From Paenarthrobacter nitroguajacolicus (GTDB taxonomy: Bacteria > Actinomycetota > Actinomycetes > Actinomycetales > Micrococcaceae), in the NCBI RefSeq assembly GCF_029952445.1, contig NZ_JAQPPK010000025.1:1-64000 (forward strand): a stretch of 64,000 nucleotides of DNA, written 5' to 3'. The translations under genes were made by a program, and so were the position numbers. This document shows positions 16,969-26,074 of the stretch, one piece after another (positions within the stretch are counted from its first letter, which is position 1; each line of letters begins with the position of its first letter). The notes beneath the pieces were generated by a model. It was not told the DNA's origin. It saw nothing but the letters and a program-made list of their open reading frames with translations, and searched no databases.

Positions 16969-17469
16969 GTGGCAAGCGAATCATCCGGCTTCGAACAGAC
17001 ATTCCGGGAAATGTTCCGCAGGCATGCGGCCGGAGTCGCCATCATTACGGCCAATCTCAACGGCAAACCCTTCGGTTTTACTGCTACATCAGTAGCGTCA
17101 CTTTCAGCCGAGCCACCCCGTTTCACCTTCAACATGGCCAGGAGCTCCAGTTCATGGCCGGCGGTGGCAAACGCCGAATACATCGGTGTGCACATGTTGG
17201 GGCTCGAAAACCAGGCGCTGGCCAACCGGTTCGCACGGACCCGCGACCGGTTTGAAGGCGATCACTGGGAACCCGGTCCGCACGAGGTACCCATCCTCAA
17301 GGACGTGAGCGGCTGGCTGGTGGGCAAGATCCAGATGCGCCTGTCGTTCGAAAACAACGCAGTGGTCGTAGTGGAGGTAGTGGACGGCCAAGTAGTCGGG
17401 GACGGCGTCCCGCTGCTGTACCACAGCGGCGCCTACAGCCAGCCGGCGCCGCTGGACTACGAGATCTGA
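16969..17469 (+). CDS. Flavin reductase family protein
   Basis: The protein has 166 residues from the GTG at 16969, chosen because GGAG (16956-16959) is 9 nt upstream; the same GGAG touches the alternative ATG at 16960. The sequence RRHAAGVAIITANLNGKPFGFTATSVASLS is typical of the FMN-binding flavin reductase/HpaC fold. Such proteins supply reduced flavin to a two-component monooxygenase. No partner oxygenase is nearby, so the physiological partner is unknown. Confidence 0.85.
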   Translation: MASESSGFEQTFREMFRRHAAGVAIITANLNGKPFGFTATSVASLSAEPPRFTFNMARSSSSWPAVANAEYIGVHMLGLENQALANRFARTRDRFEGDHWEPGPHEVPILKDVSGWLVGKIQMRLSFENNAVVVVEVVDGQVVGDGVPLLYHSGAYSQPAPLDYEI

Positions 17470-17496
17470 CTCCTGCCCGCTACTGTTCCGTCCCTG

Positions 17497-20400
17497 CTAG
17501 TTGTCCAGGCAGGCCGGACCCAGCAGGACCTTCAGGTCCCCGAAGAGCGAGGGGCTGGGATTTACCCGCAGGTGCACGGGCAATCCCATGACCTCCACCT
17601 TGGTGTCGCCCATCAGCTTCAGCCGGACCTCCGAATTTCCGCGGTGGGTGCGAAGGACGTCCCGCAAGTCCGTTACTACTGACTCAGTGGCCTTGAACGT
17701 GGGAATGGTAATCACCACTGGACCATTGACGCTTTCGCTCAGGTCCGGAACCGAGAGCTCCATGCAGTTCAAGGTCACGGCGCCATCATCCCGGCGCTGC
17801 AGCCGGCCCTTAACTACTACGATGAGGTCTTCGGCCAGCACAGAAGCAATGGGACCGTAAACCTGGCCAAAGAACATGACCTCCATCGATGCACCGAGGT
17901 CCTCGATTTCCGCCCTGGCATACGCGTTGCCACTGGCCTTGGCGATCCTGCGGCTCAAGGAAGTGATCATGCCCGCGATGGTGACGATGGCGCCGTCGTG
18001 TGGTCCGTCCTCGGCGATGATGGACGCAATGGACTGTTCCGCATGCTGGCTCAGGACGCCCTCGAGCCCCTGCAACGGGTGGTCCGAAACGTACAGGCCC
18101 AACATGTCCCGCTCGAAGGAGAGCTTGTCCTTCTTCTCCCACTCGGGCAGGTCCGGAATCTCCGTAGTGAGCGAGGCCTCCGGCTCCTGGTCTTCAAACC
18201 CGGCGAAGAGATCGAACTGGCCGATCGCCTCATTGCGTTTGAGGGTGATGACTGAGTCAATGGCCTCTTCGTGGATCATCGCCAGGGCCCGGCGATGGTG
18301 GCCCAGGGAGTCGAAGGCACCTGCCTTGATCAGTGATTCAATGGTGCGCTTGTTGCAGACCACCGCAGGGACCTTGAGGAGGAAGTCCTTGAAGGACGTG
18401 TAGTTGCCTTCGGTTGCCCGCGTGGAAACCATGGCATCCACCACGTTGACGCCGACGTTTCGGATGGCGCCCATGCCGAAACGGATGTCCGTTCCCACCG
18501 GGGTGAAGTTCAGGGATGATTCGTTGACATCCGGCGGGAGCACGGTGATGCCCATGCGGCGGCATTCGTTGAGGTAGATCGCGGACTTGTCCTTGTCATC
18601 GCCCACGGAGGTCAACAGGGCGGCCATGTACTCCGGCGCGTAGTGCGCCTTCAGATAGGCCGTCCAGTAGGAAATAACCCCGTACGCGGCCGAGTGCGCC
18701 TTGTTGAAGGCGTAGTCGGAGAACGGAAGCAGGATGTCCCAGAGCGTCTTGACCGCCGCCATGGAGTAGCCGTTGTCCTGCATGCCTTGGGAGAACCCGG
18801 CGAACTGCTTATCCAGTTCGGACTTCTTCTTCTTACCCATGGCGCGGCGGAGGATGTCTGCCTGGCCGAGCGAGTAGCCCGCCAGTTTCTGGGCCACGGC
18901 CATGACCTGCTCTTGGTACACGATCAGGCCGAACGTGCCGCCCAGGATTTCCTTGAGCGGTTCTTCCAGCTCCGGATGGATGGGAATGACTTCCTGGATG
19001 CCGTTCTTGCGCAAAGCGTAGTCCGTGTGCGCGTTGGCACCCATGGGACCGGGACGGTACAGCGCGAGGACTGCGGAAATGTCTTCGAAGTTGTCGGGCT
19101 TCATGAGCTTCAGCAGCGACCGCATGGGACCGCCGTCGAGCTGGAAGACGCCCAAGGTGTCACCCCGGGCCAGAAGCTCGTACGACGCAGCGTCGTCGAG
19201 TTCAAGGTTTTCCAGGTCCAGGTCCACGCCCCGGTTCATTTTGATGTTTTCAAGGGCATCCGAAATGATCGTCAGGTTCCGGAGGCCCAGGAAGTCCATC
19301 TTGATCAGGCCGAGGCCTTCAGAGGTGGGATAGTCGAACTGGGTGATGACCTGGCCGTCCTGGAAACGGCGCATGATCGGAATGACGTCGATGATGGGGT
19401 CCGAGGACATGATCACACCGGCCGCGTGCACGCCCCATTGGCGCTTAAGGCCCTCGATGCCCAGCGCAGTCTCGAAGACCTTGGCGGCCTCAGGGTCGGT
19501 GGCGATGAGCTGCCGGAAGTCCCCTGCCTCGCTGTAGCGCTTGGACTCCGGGTTCTGGATGTCCGCCAGCGGAATGTCCTTGGCCATGACCGCCGGCGGC
19601 AGTGCCTTGGTCAGCGTCTCACCCATGCTGAACGGGTAGCCCAGCACGCGGGAGGAGTCCTTGAGCGCCTGCTTGGTCTTGATGGTTCCGTACGTCACGA
19701 TCATCGCCACGCGCTCGTCGCCATACTTCCTGGTGACGTAGTCGATCACTTCCGAGCGGCGACGATCATCGAAGTCAACATCGAAGTCGGGCATGGAAAC
19801 GCGGTCGGGGTTGAGGAAGCGCTCGAAGATCAGGCCATGCTGGAGGGGATCGAGGTCGGTGATGCGCATGGCGTAGGCCACCATGGAGCCTGCACCGGAA
19901 CCACGTCCGGGACCCACGCGGATGCCGTTGTTCTTGGCCCAGTTGATGAAGTCGGCCACCACAAGGAAGTACCCGGGGAAGCCCATGGAGGTGATGACGC
20001 CGAGTTCATAGTCGGCCTGCTTGCGGACGTTGTCCGGGATGCCCTGGGGATAGCGGTACTTGAGGCCGGTATCGACTTCCTTGACCAGCCAGGAGGTCTC
20101 GTCCTCTCCTGGTGGGCAGGGGAAGCGGGGCATGTAGTTTGCGCCGGTGTTGAAGGAAACTTCGCAGCGCTCGGCGATCAGGAGCGTGTTGTCGCAGGCT
20201 TCCGGGTGGTCCCGGAACAGCTCCCGCATTTCCCGCGGAGATTTCAAGTAGTAGCCGCTGCCCGAGAAGGCGAAGCGGGACCCGCCGTTGTCGTAGGTCG
20301 GCTCCAGCAGAGTCGAACCGGACTGGATGGCCAGCAGGGCCTCGTGCGCCTTGGCATCGTGTTCGTGGGTGTAGTGGAGGTCGTTGGTGGCTACCAGCGG

Positions 20401-21054
20401 GAGATTGAGTTCCTTCGCCAGGCGGAGAAGGTCTCCGGTCACGCGCCGTTCGATGTCCAGGCCATGGTCCATCAGCTCGCAGAAGTAGTTTTCCGCGCCG
20501 AAGATGTCACGGAATTCAGCAGCGGCTTCCACAGCCTCGCGGTAGAGTCCCAGGCGCAGTTTGGTCTGCACCTCACCGGACGGGCAACCCGTGGTGGCAA
20601 TGAGGCCTTCCGAGTAGGTGTTGAGCAGTTCGCGGTCCAGGCGCGGCCACTTGCCAAAAACAGAATCCAGGGAGGCAATCGAGGAGGCGCGGAACAAGTT
20701 CCTCATGCCTGCGTTGTTGTAGCTCAGCAGGGTCATGTGCGTATAGGAACCACCGCCGGAAACGTCGTCCTTGCGTTGGCTTTCATCGCCCCAGCGAACG
20801 CGCTCTTTATCACCGCGGGCGGTCCCGGGAGTCACATAGGCTTCGACGCCGATGATCGGCTTGATGCCCTTGTCCGTCGCCTTGCGCCAGAAATCAAAGG
20901 CTCCGAACAGATAGCCGTGGTCCGTGGTGGCAAGGGCGGGCATGCCCAGGCGTTCAGTCTCGTCGAACAGCTCCCCCAGCCGGGCCGCCCCATCCAGCAT
21001 GGAGTATTCGGTGTGGGTGTGAAGGTGGACGAACGAATCATTGCTGGAAGTCAC
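17497..21054 (-). CDS. dnaE: DNA polymerase III subunit alpha
   Basis: The protein has 1185 residues, matching the DnaE1 class of replicative polymerases. The N-terminal PHP domain starts with FVHLHTHTEYSMLDG. The catalytic aspartates lie in MPDFDVDFDDRR, followed by the finger region and the C-terminal OB fold (MEVMFFGQVYG). It is the essential leading and lagging strand polymerase. Two GTG codons are adjacent; the one at 21054 lies exactly 6 nt after TAGACT and is preferred, giving the N-terminus MTSSNDS. There is no ribosome site. Confidence 0.97.
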   Translation of the reverse strand: MTSSNDSFVHLHTHTEYSMLDGAARLGELFDETERLGMPALATTDHGYLFGAFDFWRKATDKGIKPIIGVEAYVTPGTARGDKERVRWGDESQRKDDVSGGGSYTHMTLLSYNNAGMRNLFRASSIASLDSVFGKWPRLDRELLNTYSEGLIATTGCPSGEVQTKLRLGLYREAVEAAAEFRDIFGAENYFCELMDHGLDIERRVTGDLLRLAKELNLPLVATNDLHYTHEHDAKAHEALLAIQSGSTLLEPTYDNGGSRFAFSGSGYYLKSPREMRELFRDHPEACDNTLLIAERCEVSFNTGANYMPRFPCPPGEDETSWLVKEVDTGLKYRYPQGIPDNVRKQADYELGVITSMGFPGYFLVVADFINWAKNNGIRVGPGRGSGAGSMVAYAMRITDLDPLQHGLIFERFLNPDRVSMPDFDVDFDDRRRSEVIDYVTRKYGDERVAMIVTYGTIKTKQALKDSSRVLGYPFSMGETLTKALPPAVMAKDIPLADIQNPESKRYSEAGDFRQLIATDPEAAKVFETALGIEGLKRQWGVHAAGVIMSSDPIIDVIPIMRRFQDGQVITQFDYPTSEGLGLIKMDFLGLRNLTIISDALENIKMNRGVDLDLENLELDDAASYELLARGDTLGVFQLDGGPMRSLLKLMKPDNFEDISAVLALYRPGPMGANAHTDYALRKNGIQEVIPIHPELEEPLKEILGGTFGLIVYQEQVMAVAQKLAGYSLGQADILRRAMGKKKKSELDKQFAGFSQGMQDNGYSMAAVKTLWDILLPFSDYAFNKAHSAAYGVISYWTAYLKAHYAPEYMAALLTSVGDDKDKSAIYLNECRRMGITVLPPDVNESSLNFTPVGTDIRFGMGAIRNVGVNVVDAMVSTRATEGNYTSFKDFLLKVPAVVCNKRTIESLIKAGAFDSLGHHRRALAMIHEEAIDSVITLKRNEAIGQFDLFAGFEDQEPEASLTTEIPDLPEWEKKDKLSFERDMLGLYVSDHPLQGLEGVLSQHAEQSIASIIAEDGPHDGAIVTIAGMITSLSRRIAKASGNAYARAEIEDLGASMEVMFFGQVYGPIASVLAEDLIVVVKGRLQRRDDGAVTLNCMELSVPDLSESVNGPVVITIPTFKATESVVTDLRDVLRTHRGNSEVRLKLMGDTKVEVMGLPVHLRVNPSPSLFGDLKVLLGPACLDN

Positions 21055-21066
21055 CACGACAGTCTA
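21055..21066 (-). promoter_or_regulatory. Leaderless-type -10 element of dnaE
   Basis: On the minus strand TAGACT (21066-21061) is followed by six bases and the GTG at 21054. Confidence 0.55.
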
Positions 21067-21113
21067 CCGTCCCGTTACCCCAGCCTGATGGAGCCGGCCA
21101 CACCACGGTGGAG

Positions 21114-22040
21114 CTAGGCAGATCCTGTTGCGAGCAGGTCCAGTGCGTACTGGAGATCCGCCGGATAATCACTGGCAACTTCCACCCACTCGCCGGTCCG
21201 CGGATGCGTGAAGCCAAGCTGGCGCGCATGCAGCCACTGCCTGGTCAACCCGAGGGTTGCCGCCAGGCGGGGGTCGGCCCCGTAGGTGAGGTCTCCGGCA
21301 CAGGGGTGCCGCAAGGCGGAGAAGTGAACCCTGATCTGGTGGGTCCGTCCGGTTTCCAGGTGCACTTCCACCAAGGTTGCTTTGCCGAAGGCTTCCAAGA
21401 CCTCATAGTGGGTCACAGACGGCCGTCCGTCCTCGATGACGGCGAAGCGCCAGTCGTGGCCCGGGTGGCGGCCGATCGGCGCGTCAATCGTCCCCACCAA
21501 GGGATCGGGCAGACCTTGGACGACGGCGTGATACACCTTATCGACGGTGCGGTCCTTGAAGGCCTGCTTCAACACCGTGTAGGCATGCTCGGTCTTGGCT
21601 ACTACCATCACCCCGGACGTGCCGACGTCGAGCCTGTGGACGATTCCGGCACGCTCAGCCGCTCCGGACGTGGAGATCCTGTAACCCGCGCCGGCGAGGC
21701 CGCCAACCACCGTGGGGCCAACCCAGCCGGGAGAAGGGTGCGCTGCGACTCCTACCGGTTTGTCGATGACAACGAAATCCTCGTCGTCCATCAGGATCTT
21801 CAGGCCTTCCACAACTTCCTCCACCACTTCCAGGGGGTCACGCCGGTCGGGAACCGTGACGTCCAGTACAGCGCCGGCAACGAGCTTTGCCGATTTTCCC
21901 AGGGGCGCTCCGGCGCTTGTGACATTGCCCTCGGCGATCAGCAGGGCCGCGGAGGAACGGGATATGTCCAACAGCTGGGCCAGGCCAGCGTCCGCGCGGA
22001 CACCCGCCAGATGCCCGGGTACAACCACGGAGTCACTCAC
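21114..22040 (-). CDS. RluA/RluD-family pseudouridine synthase
   Basis: The protein has 308 residues. The N-terminal S4 RNA-binding domain ([21 protein letters not shown]) precedes the catalytic domain. [15 protein letters not shown] contains the catalytic Asp of the RluA family. It converts uridines in rRNA to pseudouridine, most likely in 23S rRNA as RluD does. The GTG at 22040 overlaps the lspA stop codon (translational coupling). An ATG at 22052 is an alternative. The lspA-rluD pair is conserved in many bacteria. Confidence 0.92.
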   Translation of the reverse strand: MSDSVVVPGHLAGVRADAGLAQLLDISRSSAALLIAEGNVTSAGAPLGKSAKLVAGAVLDVTVPDRRDPLEVVEEVVEGLKILMDDEDFVVIDKPVGVAAHPSPGWVGPTVVGGLAGAGYRISTSGAAERAGIVHRLDVGTSGVMVVAKTEHAYTVLKQAFKDRTVDKVYHAVVQGLPDPLVGTIDAPIGRHPGHDWRFAVIEDGRPSVTHYEVLEAFGKATLVEVHLETGRTHQIRVHFSALRHPCAGDLTYGADPRLAATLGLTRQWLHARQLGFTHPRTGEWVEVASDYPADLQYALDLLATGSA

Positions 22041-22632
22041 CGGCAGGACCATCCCCGGCCGGTTTGGCATCCCGGGAAGGTTTCGCGGCCGCCACGTGCC
22101 GCTTGCCGTCCATGCCGATTCCCCGCAAGGTCAGCAAGCAAATAATGACGACGCCGGATACCACGGCGGAGTCGGCGATGTTGAAGATCGCGAAATTGGG
22201 CAGCTGGATGAAGTCGACCACGTGTCCCATGGCGAACGACGGCTCCCGGAACAGCCGGTCGGTCAGGTTGCCCAACGCTCCTCCCAGCAACAGGCCCAGG
22301 GACAATGCCCACCAAGCAGATCCCAGGCGACGAAGCTGGAAGAGGATGGCCACCGATACCGCCGCCATGACGATCGTGAAAATCCACGTCACGTTCTCAC
22401 CAATGGAGAACGCTGCGCCGGAGTTCCTGATGTAGTACCAGTGCAGCAGAGGCGGCAGGACGGGGATGCGCTCCCCCTCGGTCATGGTGCTTGTCACCCA
22501 GAGCTTGGTGAGCTGGTCAAAGGTGTAAGCGAACGCGGCGAAGCCGGCAAAAAGCCAGAGCATGGCCGGACGCCACTTACGCCGTGCGGTCGGCGCTGGC
22601 TGCGAGGCGTCATCGGTAAGGTCGTCGGTCAT
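22033..22632 (-). CDS. lspA: Lipoprotein signal peptidase LspA
   Basis: The protein has 199 residues with four membrane segments. [26 protein letters not shown] and FNIADS are the conserved boxes; the aspartates of VVDF and FNIAD form the catalytic pair. It cleaves signal peptides of diacylated lipoproteins, such as the one encoded at 44560. The N- and C-termini are longer than in E. coli and are basic and alanine-rich. It is translated just ahead of the pseudouridine synthase. No clear ribosome site is seen. Confidence 0.95.
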   Translation of the reverse strand: MTDDLTDDASQPAPTARRKWRPAMLWLFAGFAAFAYTFDQLTKLWVTSTMTEGERIPVLPPLLHWYYIRNSGAAFSIGENVTWIFTIVMAAVSVAILFQLRRLGSAWWALSLGLLLGGALGNLTDRLFREPSFAMGHVVDFIQLPNFAIFNIADSAVVSGVVIICLLTLRGIGMDGKRHVAAAKPSRDAKPAGDGPAGE

Positions 22633-22681
22633 AGTGCTTTCATTCGGGAGGCGTGGCGGTCTGCTTCAGGGCTTTAACAGC

Positions 22682-22720
22682 GAAAGCCGGTGGCCGAGGA
22701 GTCCTCAGCCACCGGCTTTC
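22682..22720 (-). terminator. Terminator-like hairpin after divIVA
   Basis: GAAAGCCGGTGGC (22682-22694) and GCCACCGGCTTTC (22708-22720) form a 13-bp stem with a further inner stem. It starts 10 bp after the divIVA stop. The T run beyond it is weak. Confidence 0.7.
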
Positions 22721-22730
22721 AGAATACTTG

Positions 22731-23420
22731 CTAAACGTCTGCGGTTGCTTCGCCGACCTCGGGGGCGGCAACGGAACCACGGGCGTCGAGATCGCGCAGC
22801 TGGCCTTCGATGTAGGCCTTCAGGCGTGAGCGGTAGTCACGCTCGAAGCCACGGAGCTGCTCAACCTTGCGCTCCAGGACAGAGCGCTGCTGCTCGAGGG
22901 CGCCAAGGATCTTGCGGGACTTTTCCTGGGCGTCGTTGACGAGGCTGGAAGCCTCGATCTGAGCCTCGGCAATGATCTTTTCCTTCTGCTGTGCACCATC
23001 GGATACGTGCTTGTCGTGCATCTGCTGCGCCATGGCGAGCAGGCCTGCAGCGGATTCAGCGGAGGGGGTAACGCTGTTGCTTGCGGCCGGGGCCTTTGCA
23101 GCGGCGGCAGCCTGCTCGGCTTCCTTCTTCTTGGAAGCTTCGGCAGCCTTGGCTTCAGCCTCGGCCTTCGCCTCGGCTTCCTTGTCGACCTTGACGGGAG
23201 CCGGAACCTTCTCGACGACCGGAGCTGCAGCGGTTGCAGCAGGTACAGCCGAACCAGCTTCGCCGAGCTTCTTGCGGAGCTCGTCGTTTTCCTGGTTCAA
23301 GCGGCGCAGTTCCACCACGATCTCGTCCAGGAAGTCATCTACCTCGTCCTGGTCGTAGCCTTCGCGGAACTTGGTCGGCTGAAAGCGCTTGTTGACAACG
23401 TCTTCTGGCGTCAAAGCCAT
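22731..23420 (-). CDS. divIVA: DivIVA domain protein (Wag31-like)
   Basis: The protein has 229 residues. The N-terminal DivIVA lipid-binding domain reads LTPEDVVNKRFQPTKFREGY followed by DEVDDFLDEIVVEL. A linker of about 70 residues is rich in Ala, Lys and Glu, followed by a long C-terminal coiled coil. In actinobacteria DivIVA/Wag31 marks negatively curved membrane, the cell pole and the septum, and steers wall growth. A clear ribosome site (GAGGTG) precedes the ATG. It is the last gene of the dcw cluster, followed by a hairpin. Confidence 0.95.
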   Translation of the reverse strand: MALTPEDVVNKRFQPTKFREGYDQDEVDDFLDEIVVELRRLNQENDELRKKLGEAGSAVPAATAAAPVVEKVPAPVKVDKEAEAKAEAEAKAAEASKKKEAEQAAAAAKAPAASNSVTPSAESAAGLLAMAQQMHDKHVSDGAQQKEKIIAEAQIEASSLVNDAQEKSRKILGALEQQRSVLERKVEQLRGFERDYRSRLKAYIEGQLRDLDARGSVAAPEVGEATADV

Positions 23421-23500
23421 CTGGTCACCTCGTTGGTCTAGTTAGTCAGTAGGCCTTCCGGCCGTTCAAAACTACGGTACCTAAATAACATCTTGTTCCT

Positions 23501-23528
23501 CCAATTCAACACCATCGTGTTGAATTGG
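23501..23528. repeat. Perfect 12-bp inverted repeat between yggT and divIVA
   Basis: CCAATTCAACAC (23501-23512) and GTGTTGAATTGG (23517-23528) are exact inverted copies with a 4-nt loop. No T run follows. It lies 80 bp before the divIVA start on the minus strand, so it may be an operator or an RNA hairpin. Confidence 0.8.
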
Positions 23529-23575
23529 CGAATTTGCGGCCTGTGAACCATCGGTGGTCCAGGTTCCGCGGGCAG

Positions 23576-23863
23576 TCAGGCCAGGCTGTTGGTCACCGCC
23601 ATGGCAATACTCACCGCAATTATCAGGATCAGGAAGCCCAGATCCAAGGATATTCCGCCCAATTGGAGTGGCGGTATCAGCCGACGGAGCCTTCCCAGAG
23701 GCGGATCCGTGACGGAGTAGACCACGTGTGCTGTAACCAATGCCACACCCCTGGGCCGCCACTGGCGGGCAAACATCTGGACCCACTCAAAGATGAGACG
23801 GATGATCAGGGCGATGAAGAACAGGAACAACACAATATAGATAAGGCCGAAAACAATGCCCAC
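23576..23863 (-). CDS. YggT family membrane protein
   Basis: The protein has 95 residues with two membrane segments flanking the conserved stretch PPLGRLRRLIPPLQLGGISLDLG. YggT proteins are found between sepF and divIVA in most Gram-positive genomes and are thought to assist division or osmotic adaptation; the biochemical function is unknown. GTG start at 23863, with no obvious ribosome site. Confidence 0.9.
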   Translation of the reverse strand: MGIVFGLIYIVLFLFFIALIIRLIFEWVQMFARQWRPRGVALVTAHVVYSVTDPPLGRLRRLIPPLQLGGISLDLGFLILIIAVSIAMAVTNSLA

Positions 23864-23971
23864 GAGTTAGCTCAGATCTCCCACTTGTTCCGGAATGCCG
23901 ATCGGTCCCTACTATTGCAACACAGATGCCAGGCAGGGTGACCCGCCTGGCATCTGCTTAACAGCTTGTTG

Positions 23972-24508
23972 TCAGCTCTGGTTGAAGAAGCTGGCCTGCG
24001 TTTCGCTGGCCTTCTTGTCATCTCCGATGACTTCAACATACGACGGCGACAACAGGAAAACCTTGTTGGTGACCCGTTCGATGCTGCCGTGCAGGCCAAA
24101 GACCAAACCGGCGGAGAAGTCCACCAGGCGCTTCGCATCGGCTTCACCCATGTCGGTGACGTTCATGATGACCGGAATGCCATCCCTGAAGCTCTCACCG
24201 ATGACCTTGGCGTCATTGTAGGAACGGGGATGAACGGTGGTGATCTGCCTCAGGCCAGAGGCATCTTCGCGGCTGGACGCCGCACGCTTAATTGGTGTCA
24301 CGGGTGCGCGGTATTCCTCTTCGACCTCAACGGGGGGCATTTCACGGACAACTTCCCGGACGGGAGCGGGCGCGCGGCGCTCTTCCCGATCCTGCGTCTG
24401 GGGGCGTTCTTCGTCGTGGTGCGCGGCGACGGACTGCTCAGATTCGTAGTGTTCATCGCCGTCGGCGAGCCCAAGATAGATCATTGTCTTGCGCAGAGCG
24501 CCAGCCAT
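23972..24508 (-). CDS. sepF: Cell division protein SepF
   Basis: The protein has 178 residues. The N-terminal amphipathic helix ([15 protein letters not shown]) should bind the membrane. A charged linker of about 70 residues leads to the SepF core from roughly residue 92 ([20 protein letters not shown] to the end). SepF binds the FtsZ C-terminus and aligns filaments. As no ftsA is present in the cluster, SepF is the likely membrane anchor for the Z ring, as in other actinobacteria. AGGAG lies 6 nt before the ATG. Confidence 0.95.
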   Translation of the reverse strand: MAGALRKTMIYLGLADGDEHYESEQSVAAHHDEERPQTQDREERRAPAPVREVVREMPPVEVEEEYRAPVTPIKRAASSREDASGLRQITTVHPRSYNDAKVIGESFRDGIPVIMNVTDMGEADAKRLVDFSAGLVFGLHGSIERVTNKVFLLSPSYVEVIGDDKKASETQASFFNQS

Positions 24509-24593
24509 GGTGCACTCCTATCGTTTCTGCAGTAGGCGGGCCGCCATGACTTGACATATTGGAACCCCGGCCCGTCATTCCAATACTTTGACG

Positions 24594-25343
24594 CTACCCC
24601 ACGGCCGGACGGGAACCGAGAATATCGGAGCCAATTCTCAGGTGTGTCGCCCCGAACTTCACAGCCGCTTCGAGGTCCTGGCTCATGCCCGCCGAAATGC
24701 CGGTCGCAGCCGGGTAGTCGACACGCAGGTCCGCCGAAATGCCGGCCAGTTTCGCGAAAGCTGCTTCCGGGTCGGCGCCGAGCGGCGCAACCGCCATGAG
24801 GCCGGACAACCGCAGGCCGGCGGATGACTCGATCCTGGCGGCGAGTTCGCCAACCGCTGACGGGGCGGCACCGCCACGGTGCGCACCGGCGTCGTTATCC
24901 AGGCTGACCTGGATGTAGCAATCGAGATCGTCGCGGCCGGTGGCGTCCTGCTCCCGCGCAATGGCCTTTGCCAGGGCATCAACCACCTGGGGCCTGTCGA
25001 TGGACTGGACGGAAGACGCATACTTGGCTACGGATTTGGCCTTGTTGCTTTGAAGTTGACCAATGAAGTGCCAGCGGATGTCCAGTCCGCTCAGCTCGGC
25101 GGCCTTTGACGCGGCTTCCTGGTCGCGGTTTTCTCCAACATCAGTGATTCCCAAAGCGGCCAACCGCCGAACGTCGTCCGCGGGGTGGAACTTGGTTACC
25201 ACAATGAGCCGGGGAGCTTCGGCGCGACCAGCTTCCTTGGTAGCTGCCTCTATGCGGTGGTGGACAGCGGCAAGCCGTTCCTTGAGCTCCTCGGCACGCG
25301 TGTCATCGTGCCACTGTGCCTCGTCATTGCCCTGGCTAGTCAT
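24594..25343 (-). CDS. YggS family pyridoxal-phosphate homeostasis protein
   Basis: The protein has 249 residues from the ATG at 25343, which overlaps the end of pgeF by 8 nt. LIVVTKFHPADDVRRL includes the lysine that binds PLP, and GENRDQEA, WHFIGQLQSNK and GMSQDLEAA are family blocks. These proteins have no known catalytic activity and keep the free PLP pool in balance. The order sepF-yggS-pgeF-ftsZ is typical of Gram-positive division clusters. A short inverted repeat (24557-24585) lies between this gene and sepF. Confidence 0.93.
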   Translation of the reverse strand: MTSQGNDEAQWHDDTRAEELKERLAAVHHRIEAATKEAGRAEAPRLIVVTKFHPADDVRRLAALGITDVGENRDQEAASKAAELSGLDIRWHFIGQLQSNKAKSVAKYASSVQSIDRPQVVDALAKAIAREQDATGRDDLDCYIQVSLDNDAGAHRGGAAPSAVGELAARIESSAGLRLSGLMAVAPLGADPEAAFAKLAGISADLRVDYPAATGISAGMSQDLEAAVKFGATHLRIGSDILGSRPAVG

Positions 25344-26052
25344 GAGTCCATACCAATCCCGCGAACCGGCCGGTCCGGGAGTCCTTCCGATAGGAAAAGA
25401 GCGAATCGCTTTCCAAGGTGCACTCCCCCAGGTATTCCACGGCAACTCCGGACTCGTCCAACTGGGCCCGGACACCAGCGGGCAAGTCCAAGGAGGGCGT
25501 GCCCCACGATGTGGAAGACCAGGTTGCGGGAACCATTGCCGAAACTTCGGAGCGCAACTGCTCAGGGACCTCATAGCAGGATCCGCAGATGGACGGCCCA
25601 ACCCAGGCCCGGATGTCCCCGGCTCCCCGGTGACGCATTTCTGCGACCGTGGAAGGAACGATTCCAGATGCAACACCCGGCCGGCCGGCATGGGCCACGG
25701 CAATGACTGGCTGGTCACTGGAATCGGTCCCTACCAGGACAACGGGTACGCAATCAGCCACCATAACTGCCAACGGCTGGGGCCATCCGTTGGGCCGCAC
25801 GGCGGCAGAGACCATGGCATCGGCGGTAGGTCCGGTGCCGTGCGAGGCGATGAACTCCACGTGGTTGCCGTGTACTTGATCCATGAACTGGAATCTCTTC
25901 TGGCCCAATCCCGCTGCTTGCTCCAGCCGGATACGGCGGAGCTCCACATCGTCGGGATTGTCCCCCACGTGGAGGGCCAGATTCCCGGCGTCCGTATCCG
26001 TGAAGGCTACAGAGACGCCGGGCCGGACTTCATCGCGCCACAAAAACACCAA
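25336..26052 (-). CDS. pgeF: Peptidoglycan editing factor PgeF (YfiH, multicopper oxidase fold)
   Basis: The protein has 238 residues. Motifs include QVHGN, ADCVPV, VAHAGRPGVASGIV and GPSICGSCYEV, which supply the metal-binding His and Cys residues of the family. The E. coli homologue removes wrongly incorporated L-Ser-containing muropeptide precursors. The start is either the TTG at 26052 (GGAG 9 nt upstream) or the GTG at 26049. It lies 22 bp after ftsZ and overlaps yggS. Confidence 0.9.
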   Translation of the reverse strand: MVFLWRDEVRPGVSVAFTDTDAGNLALHVGDNPDDVELRRIRLEQAAGLGQKRFQFMDQVHGNHVEFIASHGTGPTADAMVSAAVRPNGWPQPLAVMVADCVPVVLVGTDSSDQPVIAVAHAGRPGVASGIVPSTVAEMRHRGAGDIRAWVGPSICGSCYEVPEQLRSEVSAMVPATWSSTSWGTPSLDLPAGVRAQLDESGVAVEYLGECTLESDSLFSYRKDSRTGRFAGLVWTHD

Positions 26053-26074
26053 GTACTGATTCTCCGAACGGGTG

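Noticed and set aside
18643-21117. An 824-codon open frame on the plus strand opposite dnaE
   Set aside because: It is the antisense of a conserved polymerase gene. Long mirror frames are expected from the codon use of high-GC DNA, and its sequence shows no known domain.
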